Shown here one piece after another: positions 9,901-38,691 of a DNA stretch of 64,000 nt; the stretch's first letter is position 1; each line of letters starts with the position of its first letter. The stretch comes from Trematomus loennbergii (taxonomy: Eukaryota > Chordata > Actinopteri > Perciformes > Nototheniidae). The notes beneath the pieces are model-generated. The model was not told the DNA's origin. It made no database searches and worked only from the letters and a program-made list of their open reading frames with translations. The translations under genes were made by a program, and so were the position numbers. The DNA is taken from the NCBI GenBank assembly GCA_012861695.1, contig JAAOOA010000016.1, positions 27,653,472 through 27,717,471 on the forward strand, read 5' to 3'.

Positions 9901-12677
9901 TCTTGGCCAGGTCGCTCTTGGAAATACATTGAGTCTTTACCTGGTTAAATAAAGGATATATATATATATATATATATATGCAGTAGTATATCTGATCACG
10001 TTTACCTCTCCTGTCGCTCCAGTTCGTTCTCCGAGGCGTTCAGTTGCTCCCTCAGCGCTGCGATCACCATGACGGCCACGTCCACCTGTCGGCTCAGCGA
10101 CCGCTCTCTGTCGGCCACCTCCTGCCTCTCCTGGGCGAGGTGCTGCGAGTGGGCGCGCTCACACAGGAGCTGCGTGTCCGTCTGAGCCAGCTCCGTGCTC
10201 ACCTTGGCGAGGCGACGCTGCATCGTGCTGTCGGCGGCGCGAAGGAGACTCGCCAGGCGACGACGCACCGCTGCTGAGGCTGCTGCCGTCTGCAGACCGG
10301 AGTACTGGTTCTGATCTGGAGAGGAGACAGGAGAGGAGAGAGGAGACAGGAGAGAGGAGAGGAGACAGGAAAGAGGAGAGAGGAGAGGAGACAGGAGAGG
10401 AGAGAGGAGAGGAGAGAGGAGAGGAGACGGGAGAGGAGACGGGAGAGGAGACGGGAGAGGAGACGGGAGAGGAGACAGAAGGATTCATATATGTGTTTCC
10501 GCACCAGAAATTGTATATAAATGTAAAATCATACCAGAAATATGTCATTCTTTAAATTTAAGGAATATAAAAGATGTTATTCCCTTAAATCCTTGGATCA
10601 ATAAACAAAACTTTGCTCCAAAAAGTAAAAAAAGCTGAACGCACCGACCAGCTCCAGGTCCAGGTCCAGGTTGGGGTAGGGCGGGGGGCGAGGGGAGCAG
10701 GAGGGTGGAACAGCTGGTGGTTCAGGCGGTGGGGGCAAGTGTCTGACTTTTTAATGGACATTTTAACATCTCCGTCATTTCTACCTCCGTTTTTCTCTTC
10801 ACCTTCGTCCTCATCATCATCTCCCACATCGTCGTCATCTGACCCAAACTCCTCTTCATCATCCTCCTCATCATCATCCTCCTCTTCCTCTTCGGCCTGC
10901 GTCCCAACCCCCACACTTTGGGTTCTCCTCCTCACAGAGCCGTAGGAGGGGAGGAACCCGCTGTCAATACAATACAATACAAAGGGGCTTTATTGGCATG
11001 GCCACATTTTACACATAGTATTGCCAAAGCATTCTGCACAAGGCGTTATGTCAACAATACATGTGGCACAACAGCATAACACAAAACATACTGTATGTTC
11101 AGAGGTGTGAAGTAGTGGAGTACAAATACTTCGTTACTGTACTTAAGTACATTTTTCTGGTATCAGTACTTTACTCCACTACTTATTTTTCTGACTGCTT
11201 TTTAGTTTGACTTCTTACATTTTGAACCCAAATACCTGAACTTTCTACTTCTTACATTTTGAACCCAAATACCTGTACTTTCTACTTCTTACATTTGAAC
11301 ACAAATACCTGTACTTTCTACTTCTTACTTTTTGAACACAAATACCTGTACTTTCTACTTCTTACATGTTGAACACAAATACCTGTACTTTCTACTTCTT
11401 ACATTTTGAACACAAATACCTGTACTTTCTACTTCTTACATTTTGAACACAAATACCTGTACTTTCTACTTCTTACATTTTGAACACAAATCCCTATACT
11501 TTCTACTTCTTACATGTTGAACACAAATACCTGTACTTTCTACTTCTTACATTTTGAACACAAATACCTGTACTTTCTACTTCTTACATGTTGAACACAA
11601 ATACCTGTACTTTCTACTTCTTACATTTTGAACACAAATACCTGTACTTTCTACTTCTTACATTTTGAACACAAATACCTGTACTTTCTACTTCTTACAT
11701 TTTGAACACAAATACCTGTACTTTCTACTTCTTACATTTTGAACACAAATACCTGTACTTTCTACTTCTTACATTTTGAACACAAATACCTGTACTTTCT
11801 ACTTCTCACATTTTGAACACAAATACCTGTACTTTCTACTTCTTATATTTTGAACACAAATAGCTGTACTTTCTACTTCTTCCATTTTCCAAACAGGCTG
11901 GTTCCTTTAGTTTGAATGTGTGTTTGGTGGCGTGATCATTATTATTTAGAGTCATTGCGTGCCTATTGATTTGAACACGATCCGTGTATCCATCATTTCC
12001 TGGTCTTCTCTAAAGAAGAGGGACCAATGAAAACGTTGTCATGTTGCCGTTGTTCAGCATGGAAACATTCATTAGCTAACAATGACATTATTGTTCTATT
12101 AATATAAAGGGAGGTCAGGTACTCTTTAAAACAGCTGCTAGTTATGGGTACTTTTTACTGAAGTACATTTCAAAGCCCTCTTTACTTTTACTTGAGTTAA
12201 GAAGTTTAGTCAGTACTTCTACTTTTACCAGAGTATTTTTAAACACGAGTATCTGTACTTCTACTTGAGTAAAGGATGTGTGTACTTTTGCCATCTCTGT
12301 GTATATGCCAACAACGTGCAAATACAAATATATATACCTGTCTCTGCTGTCGCTGAGGGAGCGAACGTGCGGGGGTCTCTGCTGCCCCCTGCGGGTCGGG
12401 AGGCTCATGTCGTGCCACGGGATCGCTGCCGTTAACGGGTCGGGGAGTTTCCCGGTGATGCTGAAGCCACCGCTGGTCACGTCCGGCGAGCAGTACGAGT
12501 GGCGGTACTCCAGGTGCGCTCTGAGCGAGGCCAGGCTGCGGAAACGCTCCTGCTCTCCACAGCGGGGCAGCGGAACGGGAGGGAGGAGGGGGAGGAGGAA
12601 GAGGAGGCGCCGCAGGCCTGGCCGTTCCTCTCCGAGAGGAAAGAACCAGAACCTCTGGAGCACAACTTCTGCTGCAT
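6739..12677 (-). CDS. znf365: ZNF365-like C2H2/coiled-coil protein (six coding exons, two frame breaks)
   Basis: Six exons join on the minus strand: 12677-12338, 10960-10645, 10315-10006, 8996-8828, 8592-8546 and 6967-6739. The N-terminus has a C2H2 finger (CP-CG core, then SLRAHLEYRHSY). An acidic Glu/Asp tract follows, then a coiled coil with RQVDVAV, EVITIQKFLEAAA and FIENLLRR. These are signatures of ZNF365 (talanin), a centrosome and replication-stress protein in mammals; FBXO41 shares them but has a C-terminal F-box, absent here. All junction phases agree, and the total is a multiple of 3 only if one base is added back at each of two C runs (12564-12567 and about 10678-10690). That would give 470 residues. 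The gene may be real with two assembly indels, or be decaying. The start ATG at 12677 gives an MQQK beginning like the mammalian protein. Confidence 0.85.
7005..7440. other. Intronic sequence with repeat-like TTTTAAGACC blocks
   Basis: Near-mirrored blocks (TTTTAAGACCTTTTTAAGAC at about 7033 and related sequence at 7250-7310) suggest an old MITE. No coding sequence is seen; this is part of the last znf365 intron. Confidence 0.3.
7461..8470. repeat. 15-copy minisatellite in the last znf365 intron
   Basis: Units of about 72 bp (left) and about 62 bp (right) repeat around TTAGCTTAGCGGTGGTGACG. Each copy carries TGACGTGA (TGATGTGA in two copies) followed by GTCATGTGAC. The right-hand units have lost a ten-base segment and changed CCGTGCTG to CCGAGCTG, showing block-wise spread of variants. 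Confidence 0.95.
8546..8592 (-). CDS. znf365: znf365 coding exon 5 (47 nt)
   Basis: This is a small exon between TCATCAG (8593) and CAG|GTGAGG (after 8546). It encodes YQQPSEHTPHRITKS and continues in phase from exon 4 to exon 6. No similarity assigned; it is supported by splice sites and phase only. Confidence 0.7.
8828..8996 (-). CDS. znf365: znf365 coding exon 4 (coiled coil)
   Basis: The acceptor TTCCAG ends at 8997 and the donor AAG|GTACAG follows 8828. It encodes EVITIQKFLEAAARQETCGK and FIENLLRRIALAERLVEYYQ, the second conserved coiled-coil block of ZNF365. Exon end phase is 0. Confidence 0.88.
9317..9706 (-). mobile_element. TTAAAGGTGGGGTA MITE, copy 1
   Basis: Inverted ends TTAAAGGTGGGGTATGT and ACATACCCCACCTTTAA are flanked by GACAT on both sides (9312-9316, 9707-9711). 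It lies in a znf365 intron, inverted relative to related copies at 18001, 32243 and 51939. All copies share the interior CCATGGAATATAACAA block. Confidence 0.85.
9957..9979. repeat. (TA)n microsatellite
   Basis: About eleven TA dinucleotides lie just downstream (gene sense) of the znf365 exon 3 donor. Confidence 0.8.
10006..10315 (-). CDS. znf365: znf365 coding exon 3 (coiled coil)
   Basis: The acceptor TCTCCAG ends at 10316 and the donor GAG|GTAAACG follows 10006. It begins QNQYSGLQTAAASAAVRRRL and continues through a heptad-rich region with SLSRQVDVAVMVIAALREQL, a strongly conserved ZNF365/FBXO41 block. The reading frame is open throughout. Confidence 0.88.
10317..10482. repeat. GGAGA-type minisatellite serving as the exon 3 pyrimidine tract
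   Basis: Units such as GAGGAGACAGGAGAGGAGAG repeat for about 165 bases. On the minus (gene) strand this is a pure pyrimidine-rich TCTCC array that runs directly into the exon 3 acceptor. Confidence 0.9.
10645..10960 (-). CDS. znf365: znf365 coding exon 2 (acidic exon)
   Basis: The acceptor is TTGACAG (10961) and the donor CG|GTGCGT (after 10645). It encodes SGFLPSYGSVRRRTQSVG, then an uninterrupted Glu/Asp-rich stretch of about 35 residues, then a Pro/His-rich segment. The end PYPNLDLDLELV is one frame away from the rest, implying a lost base in the CCCCCCGCCC tract. Only that frame joins exon 3 in phase. Confidence 0.75.
10965..11099 (-). mobile_element. LINE 3' tail ending in (TATTG)n
   Basis: Read on the minus strand it ends GCCAATAAAGCCCCTTTG followed by TATTG units. 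This has the form of a fish non-LTR retrotransposon 3' end. The tail stops a few bases before the znf365 exon 2 acceptor (TTGACAG). Only the terminal ~130 bases are present. Confidence 0.55.
11100..12299. mobile_element. hAT-type MITE with internal minisatellite
   Basis: The left end CAGAGGTGTGAAGTAGTGGA and right end TTTTGCCATCTCTG are flanked by TGTATGTT and TGTATATG, an imperfect 8-bp duplication. Motifs with GTACTT and AAGTACA are typical of a common fish MITE. The element lies in the znf365 intron, ending 38 bases before the finger-exon donor. Confidence 0.65.
11222..11885. repeat. 38-bp minisatellite inside the MITE
   Basis: About seventeen copies of a unit containing GAACACAAATACCTGTACTT. 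It grew from a segment of the host MITE, because the first copy grades into unique MITE sequence. Confidence 0.93.
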
Positions 12678-12687
12678 CACTCTGCAC
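12338..12687 (-). CDS. znf365: znf365 coding exon 1 (C2H2 finger exon)
   Basis: The acceptor reads TTGCAG at 12688 and the donor is CAG|GTATATAT after 12338. The exon opens with ten untranslated bases before the ATG at 12677. It encodes a Ser/Pro-rich leader, the LPFRCP half of the finger, and, one frame over, RCGEQERFRSLASLRAHLEY. The two frames meet at a four-C run where CxxC needs five. Exon end phase is 2. Confidence 0.85.
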
Positions 12688-12728
12688 CTGCAACACAGAG
12701 AGGAGGTTACTCAAGAGAGGGACTCAAT

Positions 12729-12951
12729 CAGGGCTGGACTGGGACAGAAAATCTGCATTTTGGCCCACAACCATCTAACAAAAACACAGGAGGGGCTCCT
12801 GACCAGAGGAAAATGTTTGCTATCAGTGCAAACAAAACTACCAACATACAAGTAGCTGAACGGCCGTCAGAACAAAAATGTAAATAATATTAAGTTGTGT
12901 CGGCCCAAAAGGCACGTCTGCCCACCGGGAAAGTTTGCTAGTCCAGCTCTG
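12729..12951. mobile_element. 223-bp hAT MITE with perfect TSD
   Basis: The ends are CAGGGCTGGACT and AGTCCAGCTCTG. The flanks are GACTCAAT on both sides (12721-12728, 12952-12959). It sits in the first znf365 intron, 41 bases upstream (gene sense) of the finger-exon acceptor. Confidence 0.9.
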
Positions 12952-12959
12952 GACTCAAT

Positions 12960-14220
12960 GGATCACAACTAAAAGAGGCGTGTCCTAATTGTCCAGTGGG
13001 ATTTGGGGTCATTAGGTCACGTAATATTGGAGCTATTGAAATAATCCAAGAGTGTTCAATTAAAATAAATATGGCGATATAAGAAAGAAATGGAGTAAAA
13101 TCCAATAAAAAGTGGGTGTGTCCCGGTAGTTGAGTATAGTCAGACAATTCTGCTTTATTTGGAGTTACTGGTTCTCATGACATGGAAACTACTGAAAAAT
13201 ATTAAACATTTAATTTAACTTGTTTGGCATAGTTTTTGCTTATACAAAAAGTTAGAAGGCAGATACTGAAAGTAACATTGGTGTTGTGCAATTCAAAGGT
13301 AACATGTATTGATTAGGGATGCCAGAAACTGACCATGATCAAATTCGAAAATCGGACAGCCCTGGCGAATATTAATCGATTATTCGCCCCCCCCCCCCCC
13401 CCCCCCCGCGGGAGAGAAAAAAAAAAAGTATTTTCGCAGAGCTTGCATTTTACTTCACTTGTCAGTTCGAAGTAGTTCCACGAGGAACTCTTCTTTGTTC
13501 ATCTTTAGTTGTGTTGTTCTCACTGTATATCGCCAATATGTTTTTATGTAACATTCTGTATTTAGCTCATCTTATTCTATTATATCTACTTCTCCTGCAT
13601 TACCTGCACATAGGTGACTTGCAAGCAAAATCTTCTTGCACTGTTTTCATTGTTTTATGTTAATATATATCTATGTTGCATTGTTGAAGGAGACTGGCAC
13701 TTAAGATATTCATTGCCATAACTACACTGTAGCTACTGTCTCGTGTTACAGTAAGGCTGTGTCCCCTGTGATTGTTACACTATTATATAATATCATTAGA
13801 TCAATAAAACTCATGCATTAGTAAAAAAAAATAGCCTGTAGTAAAAAAAAACATTACTATAAAAGATGCACATGTGACCAGAAGTGGCATTAATTAGTTG
13901 ATAACATAATTCATTTAATTAAATCAATGTACCATCATGTAGCATTACATTGATTTGGAAATGTTCCCAGCATGGATGCAAGCAGGTGTTTCTCCTCATC
14001 AAAAAAGGAAAATTGCCATTTTAATAAGACTAACAGGTGAATTCCTCTCACCTCCATCGTTAGCATCTTTAGCATCACTAGCTCTACCTGGGTGCTTTCA
14101 CTGAGGCTAACGTTAGCATGCTAGCTAACAGAAAACCTTCTGTGAATCATTATGTAAACAGAAAACCGTGAACGCGTCGCTCTTGTCGGTTTAACGGCAG
14201 GTTGTAAATTATAACGTCTC
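12960..14220. other. First znf365 intron, no other gene
   Basis: Non-coding and AT-rich, with a poly-C run at about 13387-13407. Nothing with exon character is visible on either strand. Confidence 0.4.
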
Positions 14221-14222
14221 AC

Positions 14223-14345
14223 CGTTAGTGTCTGCAGGTGTCATGTCGCAGATGGAGACCGACAGCATGATGTCATTCATTCACGAGACTCACGGTGGAC
14301 CAGTCGTTAAGTTAGCATCACATCAACAATGACACAACTTCCGGT
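14223..14345 (-). other. znf365: Probable znf365 non-coding first exon
   Basis: The donor CTAACG|GTGAGACG lies at 14223. ATGs in the exon open short frames; the longest joins the finger exon and stops at a TGA overlapping the znf365 ATG (TGATG), so they would act as upstream ORFs. The 5' limit is a guess. Confidence 0.45.
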
Positions 14346-14410
14346 CAGCCCTTTCAGAGGAAAACATATGATATTTACTGTACGTGTAGGATGAGCACTT
14401 CCGGTTTGTT
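14330..14410 (-). promoter_or_regulatory. Likely znf365 promoter with ETS-type sites
   Basis: ACTTCCGG occurs twice (about 14337-14344 and 14398-14405), the ETS-family core in the orientation common at housekeeping promoters. No TATA box is evident. This is inference from motif and position only. Confidence 0.35.
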
Positions 14411-14424
14411 ATTTGAGTTTTTGT

Positions 14425-15243
14425 ATCTTTTTAATGAAAGAAAGTTAACTTTGAAATGAATATGCTTTATTCTGATAATATGAGTAACAGGGTTGAGTGG
14501 TTAGAGTGCCACACTCTTTTAAGACTGAAAAGATTGTAAAAATATGAAAAATAAAAGAGAGGACTTAGTTTTGGTCTACCCATGGCACTAGCACATGGCT
14601 TGCTGATGCCACTTCCACTGTGTCATTTGACTTACAGTTTTTTCACTTCCTCTGCCAATCTAAAAAGGTTTGGGTAACAGGGTTGAACGCATGTTGAGGG
14701 ACACACCTTCTGTGCAAAATTACTGTTATTTAAAATATGTTTATGATTTAACAAATTGATTTTACCATTACAAGAGACATATATCAATAGAATAATACCA
14801 AAAAAGTAAATAAAATCCCTATTTTAAATGTTATATTTGACATGCAAGTTGGTCACCAAGAAGTCAAACCAGAAGAAAATGCCATTTTAGGGGGTGTTCG
14901 AGAGCTATTTAAATAATATTTTGAAACCACTTTTTTGACAACTTTATATACATTTTGTCTCAAGACAAGTATGTTTAACACAACAAGTGCATGTTTTAGC
15001 TTTTTGGGCATGGATTATTAGATTTTTTATATGGGGGACATGAAATTCTGGAATTCTGGAATGACCCATACTGTTGGAGTGGTAAGCAGGCCTAAGTATC
15101 GTTAGGTGTTTAAATACTTTGCATTTCTTTGTAATGAAATTAAACACTTATCATTTAGAATTATCTTTCAGCAATTGCATCATTTTATTTATCTAAACAT
15201 ACATAAAGTTCTTAGTGGTACTGGTCTATATATATATATAACA
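14425..15243. other. Intergenic, nothing recognised
   Basis: AT-rich, no recognisable protein frames, no clear repeat ends. It separates znf365 from the 3' side of sult6b1; both genes are on the minus strand. Confidence 0.4.
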
Positions 15244-15251
15244 CATTAGGG

Positions 15252-15625
15252 CAGGGGTGTCAAACTCAATTTCATCGTGGGCCACATTTGAATGATGGTT
15301 GCTCTCAAAGGGCCGGTGGTAACTTTAAGACTATATAAATATACATAGATAAATATATATAATATATATAAAATAATGTATTATTTTACAATATTTCCTC
15401 TGCATTGGATTATTATCGGATAGGGTAATAATTTCATAATTACCTATGTCTAAAAGCAGAAGTCTAGGGCAAAGTCTCTCACAAAATGAGATGCATTGTG
15501 GGACATGTAGTTTATGGGCAACGTGATCCTGTAAAGCAGCACGTAACCTTATAATAAACGTAGTACTCTTTGCAAGCTCTTGTGGCCACATAAAATGAAG
15601 TGGCGGGCCGGATTTGACACCCCTG
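15252..15625. mobile_element. hAT MITE (CAGGGGTGTCAAACTCAA family), copy 1
   Basis: Ends are CAGGGGTGTCAAACTCAA and the inverse TTTGACACCCCTG. It is flanked by CATTAGGG on both sides (15244-15251 and 15626-15633), a perfect 8-bp hAT duplication. Confidence 0.92.
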
Positions 15626-15633
15626 CATTAGGG

Positions 15634-15974
15634 CATAGCAAACTAGTTATAAAAGAAGGATACACATCCTCGTATTCCTGCGTTCCACTTATGTCCCTAT
15701 TGTGTTCTTAGCAGCAGAGATGGAGTCAAACAAATGGAGATGAAGTAAGTGGTCTGGAAAAGGGTTTTTTTTCATCGTGATCATGTACAGTGATGCACTG
15801 CATGTAATAACCATACAGAATAAACAGTGATTGTGCAAATTTATAAAAGCCCGTATTCACAAAGTTGTTTAAAAGCCACAATTTCAAAAACCAGAATGAC
15901 GTGCATTTTCCCACGATTTCAGGTAGCTGCCAGTTTGACTAATTAAAATGTTAAATGTGTTTTTTAAACATTGC
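15634..15974. other. Intergenic spacer between two hAT MITEs
   Basis: No recognisable gene or repeat ends. Confidence 0.4.
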
Positions 15975-15982
15975 ATGTAAAA

Positions 15983-16502
15983 CAGGGGTGTCAAACTCAA
16001 TTTCATCACGGGCCACATCAGCATTATGGTTGCACTCAAAGGGCCGGTTGTAACTTAAGACTATATAAAAATACATATATAAATATTGAATATATATCAA
16101 ATAATGTATTATATTACATTATTTCCTCTGCATTGGATTATTATCGGATAGGGTAATAACTTCATAATTAACTACGTCTGAAAGCAGAAGTCTAGGGCAA
16201 ATAATTGCAAGTCTCTTCAGTGAGAATGTCACAATATGATTTTAAAAGAAAAGCCACATTCTGGAAAAACAAAACATTTTTTTGAGAAAAAGGCTAGTTC
16301 TAAGAAAAAAGGCATATTTTGACAACAAAAAGTCAAATTTGAGATGCATTGTGGGACATGTAGTTTATGGGCAACGTGCTTCTGTAAATCGCCATGTAAC
16401 CGTATAATAAACATATTATATTCTTTGCAAGCTCTTGTGGGCCCACAGAAAATGAAGTCGCAGGCCGGATTTGGCCCCCGGGCCTTGAGTTTGACACCCC
16501 TG
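15983..16502. mobile_element. hAT MITE (CAGGGGTGTCAAACTCAA family), copy 2
   Basis: Same inverted ends as copy 1, flanked by ATGTAAAA on both sides (15975-15982 and 16503-16510). It is longer than copy 1 because it retains an internal TTTT/AAAA-rich section. Confidence 0.93.
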
Positions 16503-16510
16503 ATGTAAAA

Positions 16511-17230
16511 CAACCTGAGAAGAAACATTCATGTGCTCCTGATTTTAGCTGCTGAATACAATCACACCCAGTACATCTGATAATCTCTGGTGTGACTGAA
16601 TACAAACCTGAATCAGAGCCAACAGGAACGGGCTGAATGTTAAAACAAATAGACCTGTAGTTGCACAGACTCACGTTTTTAAAGCATGTCAGAAAACACC
16701 ATCAGGATTGTATTACCTCGGTCCACTTTCACTGTGTGACAATCATGTTTGTTTTTTAAATTAAACTGCATTTTTAAATGGTATTGCTGTATGTCTCTTT
16801 CATTTTTTTATTCTGCGTGCAACACATGTTAAATCCTAAAAGCATTAAGGTGAATCAAAGTGTGTTTCAATACCTTAACACTTCACTATGATAATGTTTG
16901 CTGGATCAAACACTTTTGCAATTCCTTATCTTTAAATTGTCTTTGTTTCGTATTGTGCCATTTTTAACTTTTTATATAGCTTGTTTTCATTGCTTTGGTA
17001 TATGAAATGTGCTGCACAGATTAGCATTTCATGTCAATATGAAATACTTGAACACTGCACACACAAACCCCAAACTCTGTTGTTGTTCAGGCAAACTTTC
17101 TGATGTTCAAATCAATTTTATGTGTGTAAAAAGCATCTGAATGCGTGTTCATTATTCCCCACAGAAGATATATTTCTTGTATGTTTCCTGTGTCGATGAG
17201 CAGTGTGTTTCTGGTGTTTGAGAACTGTTT
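16511..17230. other. Intergenic, nothing recognised
   Basis: AT-rich, no recognisable coding frames. It lies beyond the 3' end of sult6b1. Confidence 0.4.
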
Positions 17231-17236
17231 TTTATT
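17231..17236 (-). terminator. Candidate sult6b1 poly(A) signal
   Basis: AATAAA on the minus strand, about 345 nt after the sult6b1 stop codon. Confidence 0.5.
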
Positions 17237-17579
17237 CACAGATTTTGTGTTTAGTGCACAGATTAACTTCAGGTGAACCCAAATGTTGCCGCTCCTAAGG
17301 CGTTGCAAGGACTGGTTTCTGGTGGAGAGTAAGATTAGAAAATGTAGACTCTTATTATATAGCGAAGTTAGCTTAGCACAAAGAAAAAGTATCCATAAAA
17401 CAACAATTTGCTTGTTTTACAGCAGGTTTTGCGCCCGGCTTGTGAGCTGCAAGATTTGAAACTTTTCAACCAAAGTTCACAGATTGGAGTAAATAAAACA
17501 ACCATTCATAATGCACTTGTTCCCTCTTCTTGTATATGTGTTCCCTCCTTCCTCCCTCGCTCCCTTGCTCCCTCGCTCC

Positions 17580-36472
<18,893 letters not shown>

Positions 36473-36623
36473 CCCGATTCAGTACACTGTGGAAAATAAT
36501 CAATTAAACTTCAAAAAATAACCCACAAAGAAAAAAGCAGGAAAAAGGAGAAACGCTGATTTCTGTGCAGCTTAATGTCCATCTACAGCTGCCCTGCGAG
36601 CAAGTAACACTGAGAGAGAGAGG

Positions 36624-36627
<4 letters not shown>

Positions 36628-36683
<56 letters not shown>

Positions 36684-36724
36684 TAAAAGGAGGAGGCACC
36701 AGGAACCGCCTTCTTTTACTACTA

Positions 36725-36777
<53 letters not shown>

Positions 36778-36785
36778 ACACACAC
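36628..36785. repeat. Large inverted repeat: (TG)n - hairpin - (CA)n
   Basis: (TG)n at 36628-36680 is followed by TAGTAAAAGGAGGAGGC, a short loop, and GCCTTCTTTTACTACTAG, then (CA)n at 36726-36785. The two halves are reverse complements with few mismatches. It lies about 140 bases upstream (gene sense) of the first coding sult6b1 exon. Confidence 0.92.
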
Positions 36786-36789
36786 TGTT

Positions 36790-37345
36790 AGTTTGGCTCC
36801 CCCATTATGAAGGGCATTAATGTACTCATGTGATACTGTGTGAAGCAAACAAAATTGTGAAGACGGTGCAAATACTGGGTACAGGAAAGATAGACTGTGC
36901 ACAAAGAATGACCTTTGAAATGTAATCTATTGTGAAAACATGTGGGGAGGAAAGTATCGCTTGCGAGACATGGTGTGACTTATGCACTTGGCCTTGAGAC
37001 GTTGTCCGAACTTTGGCTGTAAAATCATAGCAGAGCACCAAAGGAGGGGGCTCTTGAAGAAAGTATTTAACCTAACGATTATAGACAGAACGGGGCTCTC
37101 GGTTTTGGGTTCTTACGCTGCCACACTTCTGGTCACGGTGAGAGCTCAAGAAGGAGTCCAAGGCGCTTTGTGGTATAAGTATCATTTTATTTTAACACTG
37201 TATGACATTTATGCATTACATTTTTAAACATATACTCATTATTTTGTGAGGTGTCTGATTTTATATAGTGGTATTGGGACTGTTGAATCCTCTCCTGGCT
37301 TCATCTACAAACGATCAGTGCGGAGTCTGGACCTCATACTTCTGA
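36790..37345. other. Upstream flank of sult6b1, nothing assigned
   Basis: Frames exist but without recognisable protein character. A sult6b1 5' non-coding exon should lie somewhere upstream of 36486, but I cannot place it. Confidence 0.35.
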
Positions 37346-37347
37346 CC

Positions 37348-37479
<132 letters not shown>

Positions 37480-38258
37480 TTGTGCTTGCTTTTTTTGTGC
37501 AGCTCAGAACCAGACTCACAGCTCATTGGACTGCACAGCAACAACCAGACCCAGAAAACCCCTAAAAACCCCAAATCTGTAGGTAAGACAAGTATAACCT
37601 CCCCCCATAAATCTTCAGATAGGAAACAGAGAAGGAGGAAACCCCGGGAGAGGAATTCTTCAACTTCCTCAGATGGTTGGGGGTTGCAGAGAAGGCGTTG
37701 TGCACACGGGAACGTTTGCGTTTATGCACAGTATGCGTTTTCCAAAAAGTCTTCCGTTCACATGCATTCGTTTCATTTAACGTGTCTGTTCAAACGAGAC
37801 CGCTGGACACGCTGTAGTACATATGCCGGGACTGTAAGTGGCGCTGTAACTTCCGCCACAAAATACACCAAAAGCAGCGAAGAAGACCCCGAAGCAACCC
37901 GGAGCAATGTTGCCATGGCTACCCTTCTGTTTATGCCCCGCGGTGGATTTAGCAACATGTAGTTCATGTCATTCTCCATGTCCACTTGTTGCTGATGGTT
38001 GTGGTAGAGGAGCTGTAGATTTTGCACTAATATCTGTAGCATGGTCAGTAGCAGTAGCACTAGCAGTAGCTACTGACAGGAGGAAGTGTGTGTGGCGATT
38101 GCTGGTATTCAGCGGGATATAGTCATTTCCTCAGCATGTAAATATATGGATAAATGCAACGGGGAAGTTAACTGAAAGAAACCGAATCTGTGGATATGGC
38201 ATCGACCGACCAAGAAGCACGTCTCCGTGGAGAGGACGCGCTCAGAAAGAAAGATATT

Positions 38259-38689
38259 TGTTACAGTTTTGTATTTATGTTTTCATTTTCCACCTTTGTT
38301 TTGAAATGTTTTCCTCCTTGTGTCTTCTCTGTTCCTTCTTCCTGTGTTTGCCTTCCTGTCGTTAGTTTCCCTGGTGTGTCTGATTGTCTGATTGTGTTCA
38401 CCTGTTGCCCTTGTGTTTCTGCCTCCCTTACCCCAGCTGTGTCTTGTCTTGTGATTACCCTCTCTGTATTTAGTCTTGTCTTTCCCTGTGTGACTTGTCG
38501 GTTCATTGTTTGTTTTTCCTGTCTCCCTCCATGTTGGTCACGATCGTTTTTGGTATTGTATCTTCCTCGTGTTACCTATGTGTTTCATGCCATGTTATTT
38601 ACGTTCATCAGCTTTTTATTAAAGCTCACTTTTGTTTTGAAACCCGCTTCCCTTTTAATCTGGGTCCTACCTTTTGCCGAACCTTAACA
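38259..38689 (+). repeat. 5' LTR
   Basis: 431 bp, TG...CA ends, pyrimidine-rich with TTTATTAAAGCTCAC near the end as a possible polyadenylation region. It closely matches the 3' LTR and the solo LTR at 50033. Confidence 0.9.
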
Positions 38690-38691
38690 GA

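Noticed and set aside
10159..10548. Ser-rich frame SSPVSSPVSSP on the minus strand
   Set aside because: Translation of the pyrimidine minisatellite; lies in an intron.
12142..12337. Extension of the znf365 finger frame past 12338
   Set aside because: It passes the donor CAG|GTATAT and enters MITE sequence; the exon ends at 12338.
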